A DNA stretch of 53,713 bases, taken from NCBI GenBank assembly GCA_041743975.1, contig JBGTLT010000117.1, positions 1 through 53,713 on the forward strand. Direction: 5' to 3'. Position 1 is the stretch's first letter, and the number at the start of each line of letters is the position of its first letter. Under the pieces are notes generated by a model. It was not told where the DNA came from, searched no databases, and was given only the letters and a program-made list of their open reading frames with translations. The stretch comes from JTS-RE37 sp041743975 (GTDB lineage Bacteria; Bacteroidota; Bacteroidia; Flavobacteriales; Flavobacteriaceae). The translations under genes and the position numbers were made by a program. Of the stretch, positions 1 to 8,824 are shown in pieces.

Positions 1-1391
1 AGGTTGGCCAGTTTTTGTTTAAAGGCAGTATACGGAGGGAAGAGCAACTCCAGGCCGCTGATGGTATGCTGCCGGATGACCGAACGCTGGTTGGAGAATT
101 CCTGGAACCCATAGAAACCATGGCTCTTCCCGATCCCACTATTATTGGATCCTCCAAAGGGAAGATATGGGTTGGTATATTGCAGGACATTGGTATTGAT
201 GGCCGTGCTGCCCGCCCGGGTCTGATGGAGGACCTGTTTGATGGTTGTATTCTTTTTGCTATAGATATACAATGCCAGGGGTTTCTCCCCTGCATTGACA
301 TAGTCGATCGCTTCCTGTATATTCCGGTATCCCAGTATGGGTAGAATGGGACCGAAAATCTCTTCTCCCAGGAGGGATGCATTCTCCGGTACCCGGCTGA
401 CAAGGGTTGGTTCCAGATACTTCAGTTCTTCCTTATAGGTGCCGCCGTATTCAATCCGGGCCCCCTTAGACCTGGCATCTTCCAGGTGATCGACCAGCCG
501 CCGATGGTGATCTGTATCCACTATGGCAGAATAGGACCCCGATGTGGAAGCATCATTATTATAAAAGCTCCGGATGTAGCGCTGCATCTGATAGATCAGT
601 TCTTCCATGGAATCTTCATGGACCAAAATATAATCCGGGGAAACACAGATCTGCCCGCTGTTCAGAAACTTGCCCCACACAATCTTTTTCGCAGCTGTTT
701 TCAGATTGGCAGTGTTGTCTACAATGGTGGGGGACTTACCTCCCAGTTCCAGCGTGACGGAAGTGAGGTTTTCGGCAGCCGACTTCATTACAAGTTTGCC
801 TACTTTGGTGGATCCCGTAAAAAAAATATGGTTAAAAGGCAGTTTTAAAAGTTCCTGCGCTACTTCAGCGCGACCTTCTACAAGGGCTACCTCTTCCCTG
901 GGGAACAATGCTGATACAATTTCCGCCATGACGGCAGCCGTGTTTGGGGTCCTTTCTGAGGGCTTAATCACCGCCGTATTACCGGCTGCGATAGCGGAAA
1001 CGAGGGGCCCGAATGTAAGGTTTACGGGGAAGTTCCAGGGAGAAAGGATCAGGCAGACCCCTTTAGGCTCATACAGGTAGGAGGAGGAGGTGCCCAAAAG
1101 GGCCAGTGGGGTGGGTACGCTGAAAGGACGCATCCATGTACGTAGTTTTTTGATGGCCAGGTTGATCTCCCCCGATACCTGATAGATCTCCGTAAGGTCT
1201 GTTTCCAAAAAGGGCTTTTTAAAATCGGCATACAGCGCATCCCTGATTTTATCGCGATACGTATGGACAAGGGCATCCTGTAAGGCGTTTAACTTCTGTC
1301 GGCGCTCCTGGTAGGAAGTGCTGCCTGTGCGGTATTGATTTTCAAGTTGAGAATTGAATAATTCCCAATAGGGATTTTCGGAATGGTCCAT
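1..1391 (-). CDS. Aldehyde dehydrogenase family protein (3' end cut by window edge)
   Basis: NAD(P)-dependent aldehyde dehydrogenase that oxidises an aldehyde to the acid; the substrate cannot be told. The frame opens at an ATG (complement of 1389-1391, peptide MDHSENPYWELF) and stays open for 463 codons to the window edge, so the extreme C-terminus is missing. Seen in order: the SPWNFPVNLTFGP segment of the cofactor fold, the GSTKVGK turn, LELGGKSP with the general-base Glu, NSGQICVSPDY with the nucleophilic Cys, EEIFGPILPI and LPFGGSNNSGIGKSHG. The lack of the longer N-terminal arm and the overall order look like class 3 ALDH (about 450-490 aa). It lies 71 bp upstream of, and on the same strand as, the end of cphA, so read-through from cphA would reach it. 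A link to arginine/aspartate metabolism is only a possibility. Family call sure, substrate unknown. Confidence 0.93.
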   Translation of the reverse strand, partial: MDHSENPYWELFNSQLENQYRTGSTSYQERRQKLNALQDALVHTYRDKIRDALYADFKKPFLETDLTEIYQVSGEINLAIKKLRTWMRPFSVPTPLALLGTSSSYLYEPKGVCLILSPWNFPVNLTFGPLVSAIAAGNTAVIKPSERTPNTAAVMAEIVSALFPREEVALVEGRAEVAQELLKLPFNHIFFTGSTKVGKLVMKSAAENLTSVTLELGGKSPTIVDNTANLKTAAKKIVWGKFLNSGQICVSPDYILVHEDSMEELIYQMQRYIRSFYNNDASTSGSYSAIVDTDHHRRLVDHLEDARSKGARIEYGGTYKEELKYLEPTLVSRVPENASLLGEEIFGPILPILGYRNIQEAIDYVNAGEKPLALYIYSKKNTTIKQVLHQTRAGSTAINTNVLQYTNPYLPFGGSNNSGIGKSHGFYGFQEFSNQRSVIRQHTISGLELLFPPYTAFKQKLAN

Positions 1392-1462
1392 AAGGTTTCA
1401 GGCGATAAATGATTTCATACAGCAGGGCAGGAGATGACAGTAACGTAATAGGTACAATGTTA

Positions 1463-4099
1463 TCAGGAATCTGCTTCGGCAAGCTTGCCAAAAGACTCCT
1501 CTTCCTTTAACTTTTTTACCAGTTCCAGTGCATCCGGGACCACATCACTGCAGAGTACGATAAGACTGCCTTTCCGTGCGTTTTGGATGGCATACCGGAT
1601 GGCTTCATTTTCAGATTGGATGACGGTGGTTTTTTTATTGGGATCCCTCATTTTTATGCCATCATTCAACATTTTGATAAGCTCCTTCTCAGATTTCCCC
1701 CTGAGGTGTTTATCCTGCCGAATGATGATCTCATCAAACATTTCAGCGGCGATACTACCCATTTCGTTATTGTCCTCAACGCGCCGGTCCCCGATCCCTG
1801 CAATGATACCTACCTTGTATTCGCACTCCAGGTTATTGATGAATTTTTGCAGGGCCCGCATGCCTGCCGGGTTATGGGCATAGTCCAGCAACACATCAAA
1901 GTGGTTGAATTTGAAAAGGTTCAGCCTGCCCGGGGTCTGGGTTGCAGAAGGGATAAATGTTTCAAGTGCGGCTTTTGTATCTTCAATACTGATGCCCTGC
2001 ACATTTGCCGCGATGATTGCAGGAAGTACGTTCTGAATCATGAAGGTGGCTTTTCCCCCGTGTGTAAGTGGGATATGTTCTGCTTTCATGATGCGCATTT
2101 TCCAGGCACCCTTGCAGAGTGTTACAAAACCATTTTCGAAAACAGCCGTTATGCCTCCTTTCCGCTGTAAGGCCTGTATCCTCGGATTATGTTCATCCAT
2201 GGAAAACAGGGCTACCCTACATTCCAGATTCCTTCTCATATCATAGACGAGGTCATCATCCGCGTTCAGAATGGCATAGCCGTTGGGTAATACTGTTTCG
2301 GGGACCACCGCTTTTACTTTTGCCAATTGTTCAATGGAATGGATCCCCTTCAAACCTAAATGATCAGATGTCACATTCGTCACGATGGCTACATCACAAT
2401 TTTTAAACCCCAGGCCTGCCCGTAACATCCCGCCACGGGCGCATTCCAGGACGGCAAAGTTGACAGTGGGGTCCTTCAGGACAAATTCAGTACTCGTAGG
2501 GCCGGTACAATCCCCTCTCATCAGGAGGCGGTTTTGTATATATACCCCATCACTGGTGGTATATCCAACCCGGTGGCCATTCATTTTAGCGATGTGGGCA
2601 ATCAACCTGCACGTCGTGGTCTTGCCGTTGGTACCGGTAATAGCCACAATGGGGATCCTTCCGGTATTCCCGCCCGGAAAAAGTTTATCAACCACCGGCG
2701 CTGCCACGTTCCTGGGCAATCCCCTCGTAGGGGCAAGGTGCATCCTGAACCCGGGTCCGGCGTTAACCTCCAGCACCGCACCTCCCGTATCGGAGAGCGG
2801 CTGGCTGATATCGCTTGTCATGATATCGATACCGCAAATATCGAGGTCAATGATCTTTGAAATCCTTTCCGCCATGGAAACATTGGCCGGATGTACAATA
2901 TCTGTTACATCTTCTGCAGTTCCGCCTGTGCTAAGGTTCGCGGTGTCTTTCAGGATCAGCTTTTCGCCGGCGGGCAAAACCGAATTTTCGGTATAGCCTG
3001 CATCGGCTATAATGGTTTTTGTAAGGTCATTGATGGTGATCTCGGTAAGTTCCTTCTCATGGCCATAACCCCTTCGCGGGTCCTTATTAACGATATGGAC
3101 CAGTTCCTCAATGGTTGATTTTCCGTCACCGACCACATGTGCCGGGGTCCGTTTCGCTGCAGCTACCAATCTATTATTAATGACCAGCAGCCGGTAATCT
3201 TCCCCCGTCATAAATTTTTCAACGATCACCCTATGGGATACTTCCCGGGCAGCATTAAAGGCCTCCAGGGCATGTTCAAACGAATTGATATCCACGGTAA
3301 TGCCCCGGCCGTGGTTCCCGTCTATTGGTTTGATTACCAATGGGTACCCTACATACCGGCAGGCTTCTTCCAGGTTATCATCCCTGGATATGATAGTACC
3401 GCGGGGCACTTCTACCTGCGCCTGTTCGAGCAGGTATTTTGTGTCCTCTTTGTCGCACGCCAGTTCCACGCCTATACTGCTGGTTTCACTGGTTACCGTA
3501 GCCTGTATCCTTTTCTGGTTGGCACCGTATCCCAACTGGCAGAGGGAATATTTATTGAGGCGGATCCAGGGGATTCCCCGGCTTTCGGCTTCCTCCACAA
3601 TGGATCCTGTACTGGGCCCCAGTCGTTGTGCCTCCCGGAGTTCCCGCATATTTTGGATATCCTCATCCATGTCATAGTCCTGTGCGGAGATCAGGGCTTC
3701 ACAAATCCGGACGGCTGCCTTAGCCGCATACCGGCCTGCATCTTCTTCAATATAGGAAAAGACAACATGGTACACCCCTTGTTCACCATATCCCCTGGTA
3801 CGTCCAAATCCGGTATCCATCCCTGCCATCGTCTGAATCTCCAGGGCAATATGTTCAACCACATGGCCCATCCAGGTCCCCTGATCTACCCTCATAAAAA
3901 ACCCCCCTTCGCAACCCTCCGAGCACCTGTGGGAATACATGGAGGGGAAAAGTTTCTTTAACCGGTCGGAGAAACCGGTAACTTTGTTCGTTGGATACTC
4001 TTCCATTGCTTCCAGGTCGAGTACCATCACTATTAGATTATGACGGCGAACTGACCAATAATTAGGCCCTCTCATGGCATTTATCTCCAGGATCTTCAT
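1463..4099 (-). CDS. cphA: Cyanophycin synthetase
   Basis: Polymerises aspartate and arginine into cyanophycin (multi-L-arginyl-poly-L-aspartate), an insoluble nitrogen and carbon reserve, using ATP for both additions. Start chosen at the ATG giving MKILEINAMRGPNYWS, the usual family N-terminus (878 aa, normal length); an in-frame ATG 36 bp upstream (4135) would add 12 residues that do not look like the family. Domains: N-terminal domain ~1-150; ATP-grasp domain ~200-470 with IKPIDGNHGRGI and the LEVNAGPGFRMHLAPTRG block; Mur-ligase-like domain from ~485 with P-loop GTNGKTTT (~489-496), ARGGMLR, the DYAHNPAGM motif and GDRRVEDNNEMG. All three expected domains are complete. Divergent from cphB, with no clear TAnnTTTG box on its own strand. 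Family assignment is very secure. Confidence 0.97.
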   Translation of the reverse strand: MKILEINAMRGPNYWSVRRHNLIVMVLDLEAMEEYPTNKVTGFSDRLKKLFPSMYSHRCSEGCEGGFFMRVDQGTWMGHVVEHIALEIQTMAGMDTGFGRTRGYGEQGVYHVVFSYIEEDAGRYAAKAAVRICEALISAQDYDMDEDIQNMRELREAQRLGPSTGSIVEEAESRGIPWIRLNKYSLCQLGYGANQKRIQATVTSETSSIGVELACDKEDTKYLLEQAQVEVPRGTIISRDDNLEEACRYVGYPLVIKPIDGNHGRGITVDINSFEHALEAFNAAREVSHRVIVEKFMTGEDYRLLVINNRLVAAAKRTPAHVVGDGKSTIEELVHIVNKDPRRGYGHEKELTEITINDLTKTIIADAGYTENSVLPAGEKLILKDTANLSTGGTAEDVTDIVHPANVSMAERISKIIDLDICGIDIMTSDISQPLSDTGGAVLEVNAGPGFRMHLAPTRGLPRNVAAPVVDKLFPGGNTGRIPIVAITGTNGKTTTCRLIAHIAKMNGHRVGYTTSDGVYIQNRLLMRGDCTGPTSTEFVLKDPTVNFAVLECARGGMLRAGLGFKNCDVAIVTNVTSDHLGLKGIHSIEQLAKVKAVVPETVLPNGYAILNADDDLVYDMRRNLECRVALFSMDEHNPRIQALQRKGGITAVFENGFVTLCKGAWKMRIMKAEHIPLTHGGKATFMIQNVLPAIIAANVQGISIEDTKAALETFIPSATQTPGRLNLFKFNHFDVLLDYAHNPAGMRALQKFINNLECEYKVGIIAGIGDRRVEDNNEMGSIAAEMFDEIIIRQDKHLRGKSEKELIKMLNDGIKMRDPNKKTTVIQSENEAIRYAIQNARKGSLIVLCSDVVPDALELVKKLKEEESFGKLAEADS

Positions 4100-4166
4100 A
4101 AAGTTGAGGATTAATTCAGGGTGCCCGAATTTCATAAATATATAATTTTTTTTCGGACATTAACCC

Positions 4167-4174
4167 TATTTTTG
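4167..4174 (+). promoter_or_regulatory. -7 promoter box for cphB
   Basis: TATTTTTG matches the Bacteroidota -7 consensus TAnnTTTG; its last base is 19 nt before the cphB ATG. No clear -33 element was recognised. Confidence 0.5.
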
Positions 4175-4193
4175 CCCTTAAAGTAACTCAATA

Positions 4194-5057
4194 ATGGATA
4201 TAAAAGGCACCCTGATTCCGATAGGTGGAAACGAAGATAAAGGAACCGAAACAGGGGAACAATATCATTTGGAATATATAGAAACAGGCATCCTGTCTCG
4301 CGTCGTCCGGGAAAGCGGGGGTACTGGTGCTTCTATTATCGTTATTCCCACGGCGTCCAGCATTCCGGAGGAAGTTGGGGTCAATTATATGAACGCATTC
4401 GGCAAGCTGGGATGTACCAATGTGAAGATCCTGGATATCCGCAAACGGGAACAATCCGAAGACCCGGCACATATCGAAATGATCAAAAAAGCCGATTGTA
4501 TCATGTTCTCAGGGGGAAACCAGTCGAATATTACCAGGTTGATCGGTAAAACGAGCATTCACACCATCCTGATGGACCGCTTTAAAAATGAGAATATCGT
4601 CATTGCCGGCACCAGTGCGGGCGCCATGAGCATGTCTTATGAGATGATTACAGGGGGAAGCGGGAAGGATTCCCTCCTAAAGGGAGCTGTAAAAATGGGC
4701 AGGGGAATGGGATTTATAAACAACCTTGTCATCGATTCCCATTTTATTCAGCGCGGTCGTTTTGGAAGGCTGGCAGAGGCTGTTGCCAGGTTTCCGGAAT
4801 TGCTGGGAGTGGGACTCGCAGAAGATACCGGGCTGGTGATCAAAAACTCCAATACTTTTGAAATCATCGGGAAGGGAATGGTCATCCTGTTCGACCCCAG
4901 GTACCTGAAGCACAATAATATGCAAATACTGGATGAGGGGACCCCCATGTCCCTGGTAAACCTTAAGACCCATGTGCTTACCAACGGGGATAAATTCAAT
5001 ATCACCAAAAGGCAGGTGAAAGTCCTGCCACTCGATGCTCCCTTTATTACAACTTAA
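4194..5057 (+). CDS. cphB: Cyanophycinase
   Basis: Serine peptidase of family S51 that cuts cyanophycin into beta-Asp-Arg dipeptides; cytoplasmic (no signal peptide). 287 aa, the normal size for CphB. Seen: N-terminal PIGGNEDKG, the FSGGNQSNI loop, the nucleophile elbow GTSAGAMSM carrying the catalytic Ser, and the downstream DSHFIQRGRFGRL and LAEDTGLVI segments typical of the family. It is divergent from cphA and convergent with iaaA; the stop codons of cphB and iaaA overlap in the four bases TTAA at 5054-5057. The three genes together provide synthesis, depolymerisation and final dipeptide hydrolysis. Confidence 0.97.
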   Translation: MDIKGTLIPIGGNEDKGTETGEQYHLEYIETGILSRVVRESGGTGASIIVIPTASSIPEEVGVNYMNAFGKLGCTNVKILDIRKREQSEDPAHIEMIKKADCIMFSGGNQSNITRLIGKTSIHTILMDRFKNENIVIAGTSAGAMSMSYEMITGGSGKDSLLKGAVKMGRGMGFINNLVIDSHFIQRGRFGRLAEAVARFPELLGVGLAEDTGLVIKNSNTFEIIGKGMVILFDPRYLKHNNMQILDEGTPMSLVNLKTHVLTNGDKFNITKRQVKVLPLDAPFITT

Positions 5058-5989
5058 TCCCCGTAGATAGAGATTTCCTTTTGCCCGGCGGAGGTTCTGA
5101 GGGCCCTGTACATCCCTTCCGTATTGAAGGGCATGGTAATAGTGGCGTTGGAATCGATAGCGATCAAACCGCCATCACCCCCCAACTTCAGAAGCCTGTC
5201 ATGGATTACCAGTTGGGCCGCATCTTCCAATGACATACCCTTGTGCTCTACCAGGCAGGCCACATCATATGCAATGACTCCCCGTATAAAAAATTCCCCG
5301 CTGCCGGTGCAGGAAATAGCACAGGTCTGGTTATTGGCGTAGGTGCCCGAGCCAATCATGGGACTATCCCCCACGCGGCCATATTGCTTGTTGGTCATCC
5401 CGCCTGTTGAGGTGGCGGCCGCCAGGTTCCCGGCTGCATCACATGCCACTGCCCCCACTGTTCCGAATTTGGAACCTTTCTGGTTGCTATGGTCCAGCTG
5501 GAAGGTATCGGAGGTCCTGATCTCCTGCCATTGGTTGTAACGGAATTCGGTATAAAAATAGGACGGATCCTCCAGCTTGCAGGCCATCTTTTTGGCAAAT
5601 TGCATGGCCCCTTCCCCGGCAAGGAAGACATGCCCGCTATTTTCCATGACATCCCGTGCAAGGGAAACAGGGTTCCTGATCCCGGTTACCAGCGATACGG
5701 CCCCGGCTTTCAGGTTGCTGCCATCCATGATGGCCGCATCCATTTCATGGGTTCCTTCCGCAGTGAAAACACCGCCCTTCCCGGCATTGAATAAGGGGGA
5801 ATCTTCCAGTGCCACCACGGCCGCCTGGACGGCTGAAACGGCACTCCCTTTCGCCTGAAGCACTTTAAAACCTTTATCGAGCGCATTTTGAAGCGCTCTT
5901 TTATACGCTGCTTCCTTTTCCGGCGTCATCATGCCTTTAACCAGCGTGCCGGCACCCCCATGTATTGCTATGCCAAATTTCCGATCCAT
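5054..5989 (-). CDS. iaaA: Isoaspartyl peptidase / type 2 (plant-type) L-asparaginase
   Basis: N-terminal nucleophile hydrolase that hydrolyses beta-aspartyl dipeptides and asparagine. Beside cphA/cphB its likely role is to split the beta-Asp-Arg released by cyanophycinase into Asp and Arg (inference from context). 311 aa. Seen: FGIAIHGGAG at the N-terminus, the autocleavage site GTVGAVACDAAGNLAAATS with the nucleophilic Thr after KFG, TGGMTNKQYGRVGDSP, and the GSGEFFIRG segment. No signal peptide, so cytoplasmic. Its ATG follows directly on the TAA of ypdA (TAAATG), so it is translated as the third gene of the rpe-ypdA-iaaA operon rather than from a promoter shared with cphA. Confidence 0.95.
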   Translation of the reverse strand: MDRKFGIAIHGGAGTLVKGMMTPEKEAAYKRALQNALDKGFKVLQAKGSAVSAVQAAVVALEDSPLFNAGKGGVFTAEGTHEMDAAIMDGSNLKAGAVSLVTGIRNPVSLARDVMENSGHVFLAGEGAMQFAKKMACKLEDPSYFYTEFRYNQWQEIRTSDTFQLDHSNQKGSKFGTVGAVACDAAGNLAAATSTGGMTNKQYGRVGDSPMIGSGTYANNQTCAISCTGSGEFFIRGVIAYDVACLVEHKGMSLEDAAQLVIHDRLLKLGGDGGLIAIDSNATITMPFNTEGMYRALRTSAGQKEISIYGD

Positions 5990-6976
5990 TTAACTCAGTT
6001 GTTTTTTAGCGTTTTTCTTCTGAAGGACGGCCCTGATGATCATCGGCGCATGTATCCTGGAGTTTTCAATAAACCATTTATGGGTCTCCATCCCCCCACA
6101 AATGACACCCGCCAGGTAAAGTCCGCTTACATTGGTTTCCATGGTTTCCGGATCATACTGGGGAAGCCGGTTCTGGTCGTTCGACAAGGAGATCCCCAGG
6201 TGTTCCAGGAATCCGAAATCGGGCATATAGCCCGTAAGTGCGAGGACAAAATCATTTTTGAGTTCCACAACACCGCCCGGGGAGTCCAGGATTATGCTTT
6301 CGGGGGTTATTTCACGGACCAGTGTATTGTAATAGGCGGTTATGCTACCCTCATTTATGCGGTTGATGATATCCGGGCGTACCCAGTATTTAACGCGCTG
6401 CCCTACGGCTTCCCCCCGGATTACAAGGGTTACTTCCGCACCTTTCCGCCAGCATTCCAGTGCGGCATCGATCGCCGAATTACTGGCCCCGATGACGGCG
6501 AGTTTCTGACTGGCGTAAAAATGCGGATCCTTATAATAATGGGAAACTTTGGGAAGGTCTTCCCCGGGAACCCCAAGGGTATTGGGGATATCATAAAAAC
6601 CGGTAGCCAGAATGACATTGTCGCATTGATATACATCCTTCTCAGAGGTGACTATAAAACTATCCCGGGCAGTCTCAATCCCGGTTACTTTTTCAAAGAG
6701 CCGGATATTCAGTTTATTGGAGGTTACGATTCGCCGGTAATATTCCAGTGCCTCATTCCGTCTCGGTTTGGCTTCCTTGCTGATGAACGGGATATCATCG
6801 ATCTCCAGCCGTTCCGAGGAGGAGAAGAACTGCATATTTACAGGGTAATTAAAGAGGGAATTCACTATGGGCCCTTTTTCAAGGATGACATAGGATAGCC
6901 CCTGCTTTTTGGCCTCCAGGCCACAGGCAATCCCAATAGGGCCACCTCCTACGATCAATAGGTCCAAATGTTCCAT
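5990..6976 (-). CDS. ypdA: YpdA-family flavoprotein, putative bacillithiol disulfide reductase
   Basis: FAD-dependent pyridine-nucleotide oxidoreductase. The YpdA/Bdr family is associated with reduction of bacillithiol disulfide with NADPH. 328 aa, normal. Seen: N-terminal Rossmann motif LLIVGGGPIGIACGLEAKK; NYPVNMQFFSSSERLEI, a YpdA hallmark; a second Rossmann motif AVIGASNSAIDAALECWRKG; LATGFYDIPN; C-terminal GLYLAGVICGGMETHKWFIENSR. There is no CxxC redox pair, as expected for this family and unlike thioredoxin reductase. Its ATG overlaps the TGA of rpe by one base (TGATG), so translation is coupled. Function is assigned by family; bacillithiol itself was not demonstrated here. Confidence 0.88.
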   Translation of the reverse strand: MEHLDLLIVGGGPIGIACGLEAKKQGLSYVILEKGPIVNSLFNYPVNMQFFSSSERLEIDDIPFISKEAKPRRNEALEYYRRIVTSNKLNIRLFEKVTGIETARDSFIVTSEKDVYQCDNVILATGFYDIPNTLGVPGEDLPKVSHYYKDPHFYASQKLAVIGASNSAIDAALECWRKGAEVTLVIRGEAVGQRVKYWVRPDIINRINEGSITAYYNTLVREITPESIILDSPGGVVELKNDFVLALTGYMPDFGFLEHLGISLSNDQNRLPQYDPETMETNVSGLYLAGVICGGMETHKWFIENSRIHAPMIIRAVLQKKNAKKQLS

Positions 6977-7635
6977 CAGCCGGCCACTTCTTTAAGATCA
7001 ATGATTGTTTGAGCCGGCTCTTTACTTTTAAAAACAAAGCTACCCGCTACTAAAATATCGGCACCGGCTTCCCGGAGTCTCCGGGCATTTTGGGTGGTTA
7101 CCCCTCCGTCTATTTCTATCAATGCCGGGGAGCCCTTACGCTGGATCAGGGATTTCAACGATTTGACCTTTGCATAGGTATTTTCGATAAAGGATTGCCC
7201 CCCGAAACCGGGGTTTACGCTCATCACCAATACAATGTCGAGAATCCCTATCGTATCTTCCAGAAGGCTTATATTCGTATGCGGGTTCAGGGCTACCCCT
7301 GCCTTCATTCCCGCATCCTTAATGGCCTGAATGGTCCTGTGCAGATGGGTGCAGGCCTCATAATGAACGGTCAGGTTGGCTGCCCCCAGTTCAGCGAATG
7401 TCCGGATGTACTGATCCGGGTTCACAATCATTAAATGTACATCAAGTGGCTTCGTGGCATAACGGGATATGGCTTTGACTACCGGCATGCCATAGGAAAT
7501 ATTAGGGACAAAGACCCCATCCATCACATCGATATGGTGCCAGTCGGCAACGCTTTGGTTCACCATTTCCACATCAGCGCGCAGATTGCCGAAATCAGCG
7601 GCCAGTAAGGAGGGGGCTATTTTTATGAAACTCAT
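6976..7635 (-). CDS. rpe: Ribulose-phosphate 3-epimerase
   Basis: Interconverts D-ribulose 5-phosphate and D-xylulose 5-phosphate in the pentose phosphate pathway. TIM barrel of 219 aa, normal. Seen: APSLLAADFGNL, the metal and catalytic region WHHIDVMDGVFVPN, PLDVHLMIVNP, LVMSVNPGFGGQSF, IEIDGGVTTQN and the phosphate-binding ADILVAGSFVFKS. First gene of a three-gene operon with ypdA and iaaA, preceded by a clear -7 box at 7662-7669. Confidence 0.97.
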   Translation of the reverse strand: MSFIKIAPSLLAADFGNLRADVEMVNQSVADWHHIDVMDGVFVPNISYGMPVVKAISRYATKPLDVHLMIVNPDQYIRTFAELGAANLTVHYEACTHLHRTIQAIKDAGMKAGVALNPHTNISLLEDTIGILDIVLVMSVNPGFGGQSFIENTYAKVKSLKSLIQRKGSPALIEIDGGVTTQNARRLREAGADILVAGSFVFKSKEPAQTIIDLKEVAG

Positions 7636-7661
7636 CGGGCAATTAAACTAAAAATTATATG

Positions 7662-7669
7662 CAAAAGTA
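7662..7669 (-). promoter_or_regulatory. -7 promoter box for rpe-ypdA-iaaA
   Basis: TACTTTTG on the minus strand (TAnnTTTG), 26 nt upstream of the rpe start codon. Confidence 0.5.
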
Positions 7670-7768
7670 ATGAAATGGAATGGGTATTCTTCCGGACCGG
7701 GGAGAACGATCCTGAAATGAAGGGCTGCAGTAGCGTAATCGGGGTACCTGGGGTAATTTGCAGCCAGG

Positions 7769-8704
7769 CTAGAGGGGGTTAAAATAGCGTATCAAATCAC
7801 TTTCTGCTGCAATGTATCCAAATGAATTCCAGGCATCCCCTGCAAGGATCTCCCGGAGAAGGGTTTCCGACCTTGCTTTGTTATCTGAATAATAATACCA
7901 GTTGGCAACCCCATAATTTATGGCATCAGAAGCAGCGTCAGCCATTTCCCCGGTTACCAGTGAGTCCATGGGGAGAAGGCCTTTATAAAATTCGCAGAGT
8001 TTTTCATAGGACCTGTTTTCAATGACCGGGGCAGCAGCTGGAATAGGATCCAGGACATCATTGGCTTTTTCAGCATTGCCCAGTCGCCGCTGTATCATAT
8101 ATAACCAGTGGGTACTGGAAACGAGATTGTCTGCATTGGATACAGCAGCACGGCATTTCGTAAAGGCATCATAAGCGGAATGATAGTCGTGTTGAAGGTA
8201 ATAAGCGAGTCCCAAATGGTACCATACATTGCTATGGAGGGTGCTTACAGGAATATTCAGCGCATTGGGCATCCCGTCCGGCTCAATGGTATCCTCCGTG
8301 CCTTCGATAAGGCTTCCCGCCTTTTCGAGGTCTTCAACAGCTTGTTCAAATTTCCGGAGCGTGATATACCGATGGCCCCTGTGGCGATAGAAACGGGCAT
8401 CGGCCGGGAATTTTTCTATTCCTTCGGAAAAGATCCGGATGGCTTCCTCATAACGCCCCAGGTAGGCGGCCCGCCTCCCATACCAGATACTATTGCCGGG
8501 GTTCTCAGGATGGAGGCGATATGCTTGCTCCGCCTCCTGGTATTGGGCCAGCATTTCTGCTGAAGGCTCAGGGATTGAGTACTTTTTCCCCAAAGGGGTC
8601 ACAAAGTAACCAACCTTACCTTCCTGTAGCGGTGCCGATTTCTTATCAAGGCAGCCACTGAAAAGCACAAGCATACAAATCAACAGACAGGATGCAATCC
8701 TCAT
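7769..8704 (-). CDS. TPR-repeat lipoprotein of unknown function
   Basis: 311 aa. The N-terminus MRIASCLLICMLVLFSGC is a lipoprotein signal with the acylated Cys in LFSGC, so the protein is probably anchored to a membrane facing the periplasm. The rest is helical with tetratricopeptide repeats: helix pairs around residues 45-170 with characteristic Y/A/G spacing (EEAIRIFSEGIEKFPADARF, FEQAVEDLEKAG, HSAYDAFTKCRAA). The repeats suggest a protein-binding scaffold. No catalytic motif was recognised. It follows the cytochrome lipoprotein gene on the same strand, separated by a 120-bp gap that holds palindromic repeat copy A, so co-transcription is possible but not certain. Confidence 0.85.
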   Translation of the reverse strand: MRIASCLLICMLVLFSGCLDKKSAPLQEGKVGYFVTPLGKKYSIPEPSAEMLAQYQEAEQAYRLHPENPGNSIWYGRRAAYLGRYEEAIRIFSEGIEKFPADARFYRHRGHRYITLRKFEQAVEDLEKAGSLIEGTEDTIEPDGMPNALNIPVSTLHSNVWYHLGLAYYLQHDYHSAYDAFTKCRAAVSNADNLVSSTHWLYMIQRRLGNAEKANDVLDPIPAAAPVIENRSYEKLCEFYKGLLPMDSLVTGEMADAASDAINYGVANWYYYSDNKARSETLLREILAGDAWNSFGYIAAESDLIRYFNPL

Positions 8705-8752
8705 TTATAGTTCCTTTTTCATTGCGTAATCAAAAATATTCCTCGGGGCTTT

Positions 8753-8810
8753 GCCACGGGGCACCTCTCCTATGGAGAGGTCGAAACCGCCCCAGCGGTT
8801 TCGGGTGAGG
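8753..8810 (-). repeat. Palindromic intergenic repeat, copy A
   Basis: 58-nt element with two adjacent hairpins on the plus strand: ACCTCTCC-tat-GGAGAGGT, then CGAAACCGC-ccca-GCGGTTTCG, ending GGTGAGG. It matches copy C (44574-44631, opposite orientation) over its full length with few differences, and copy B (24574-24616) over the second hairpin. Located between two same-strand lipoprotein genes. Confidence 0.85.
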
Positions 8811-8824
8811 TTTCAAGAAATTTT

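Noticed and set aside
3137..3961. 274-aa plus-strand frame
   Set aside because: Shadow of cphA.
5888..6898. 336-aa plus-strand frame
   Set aside because: Shadow of ypdA, whose flavoprotein motifs are on the minus strand.
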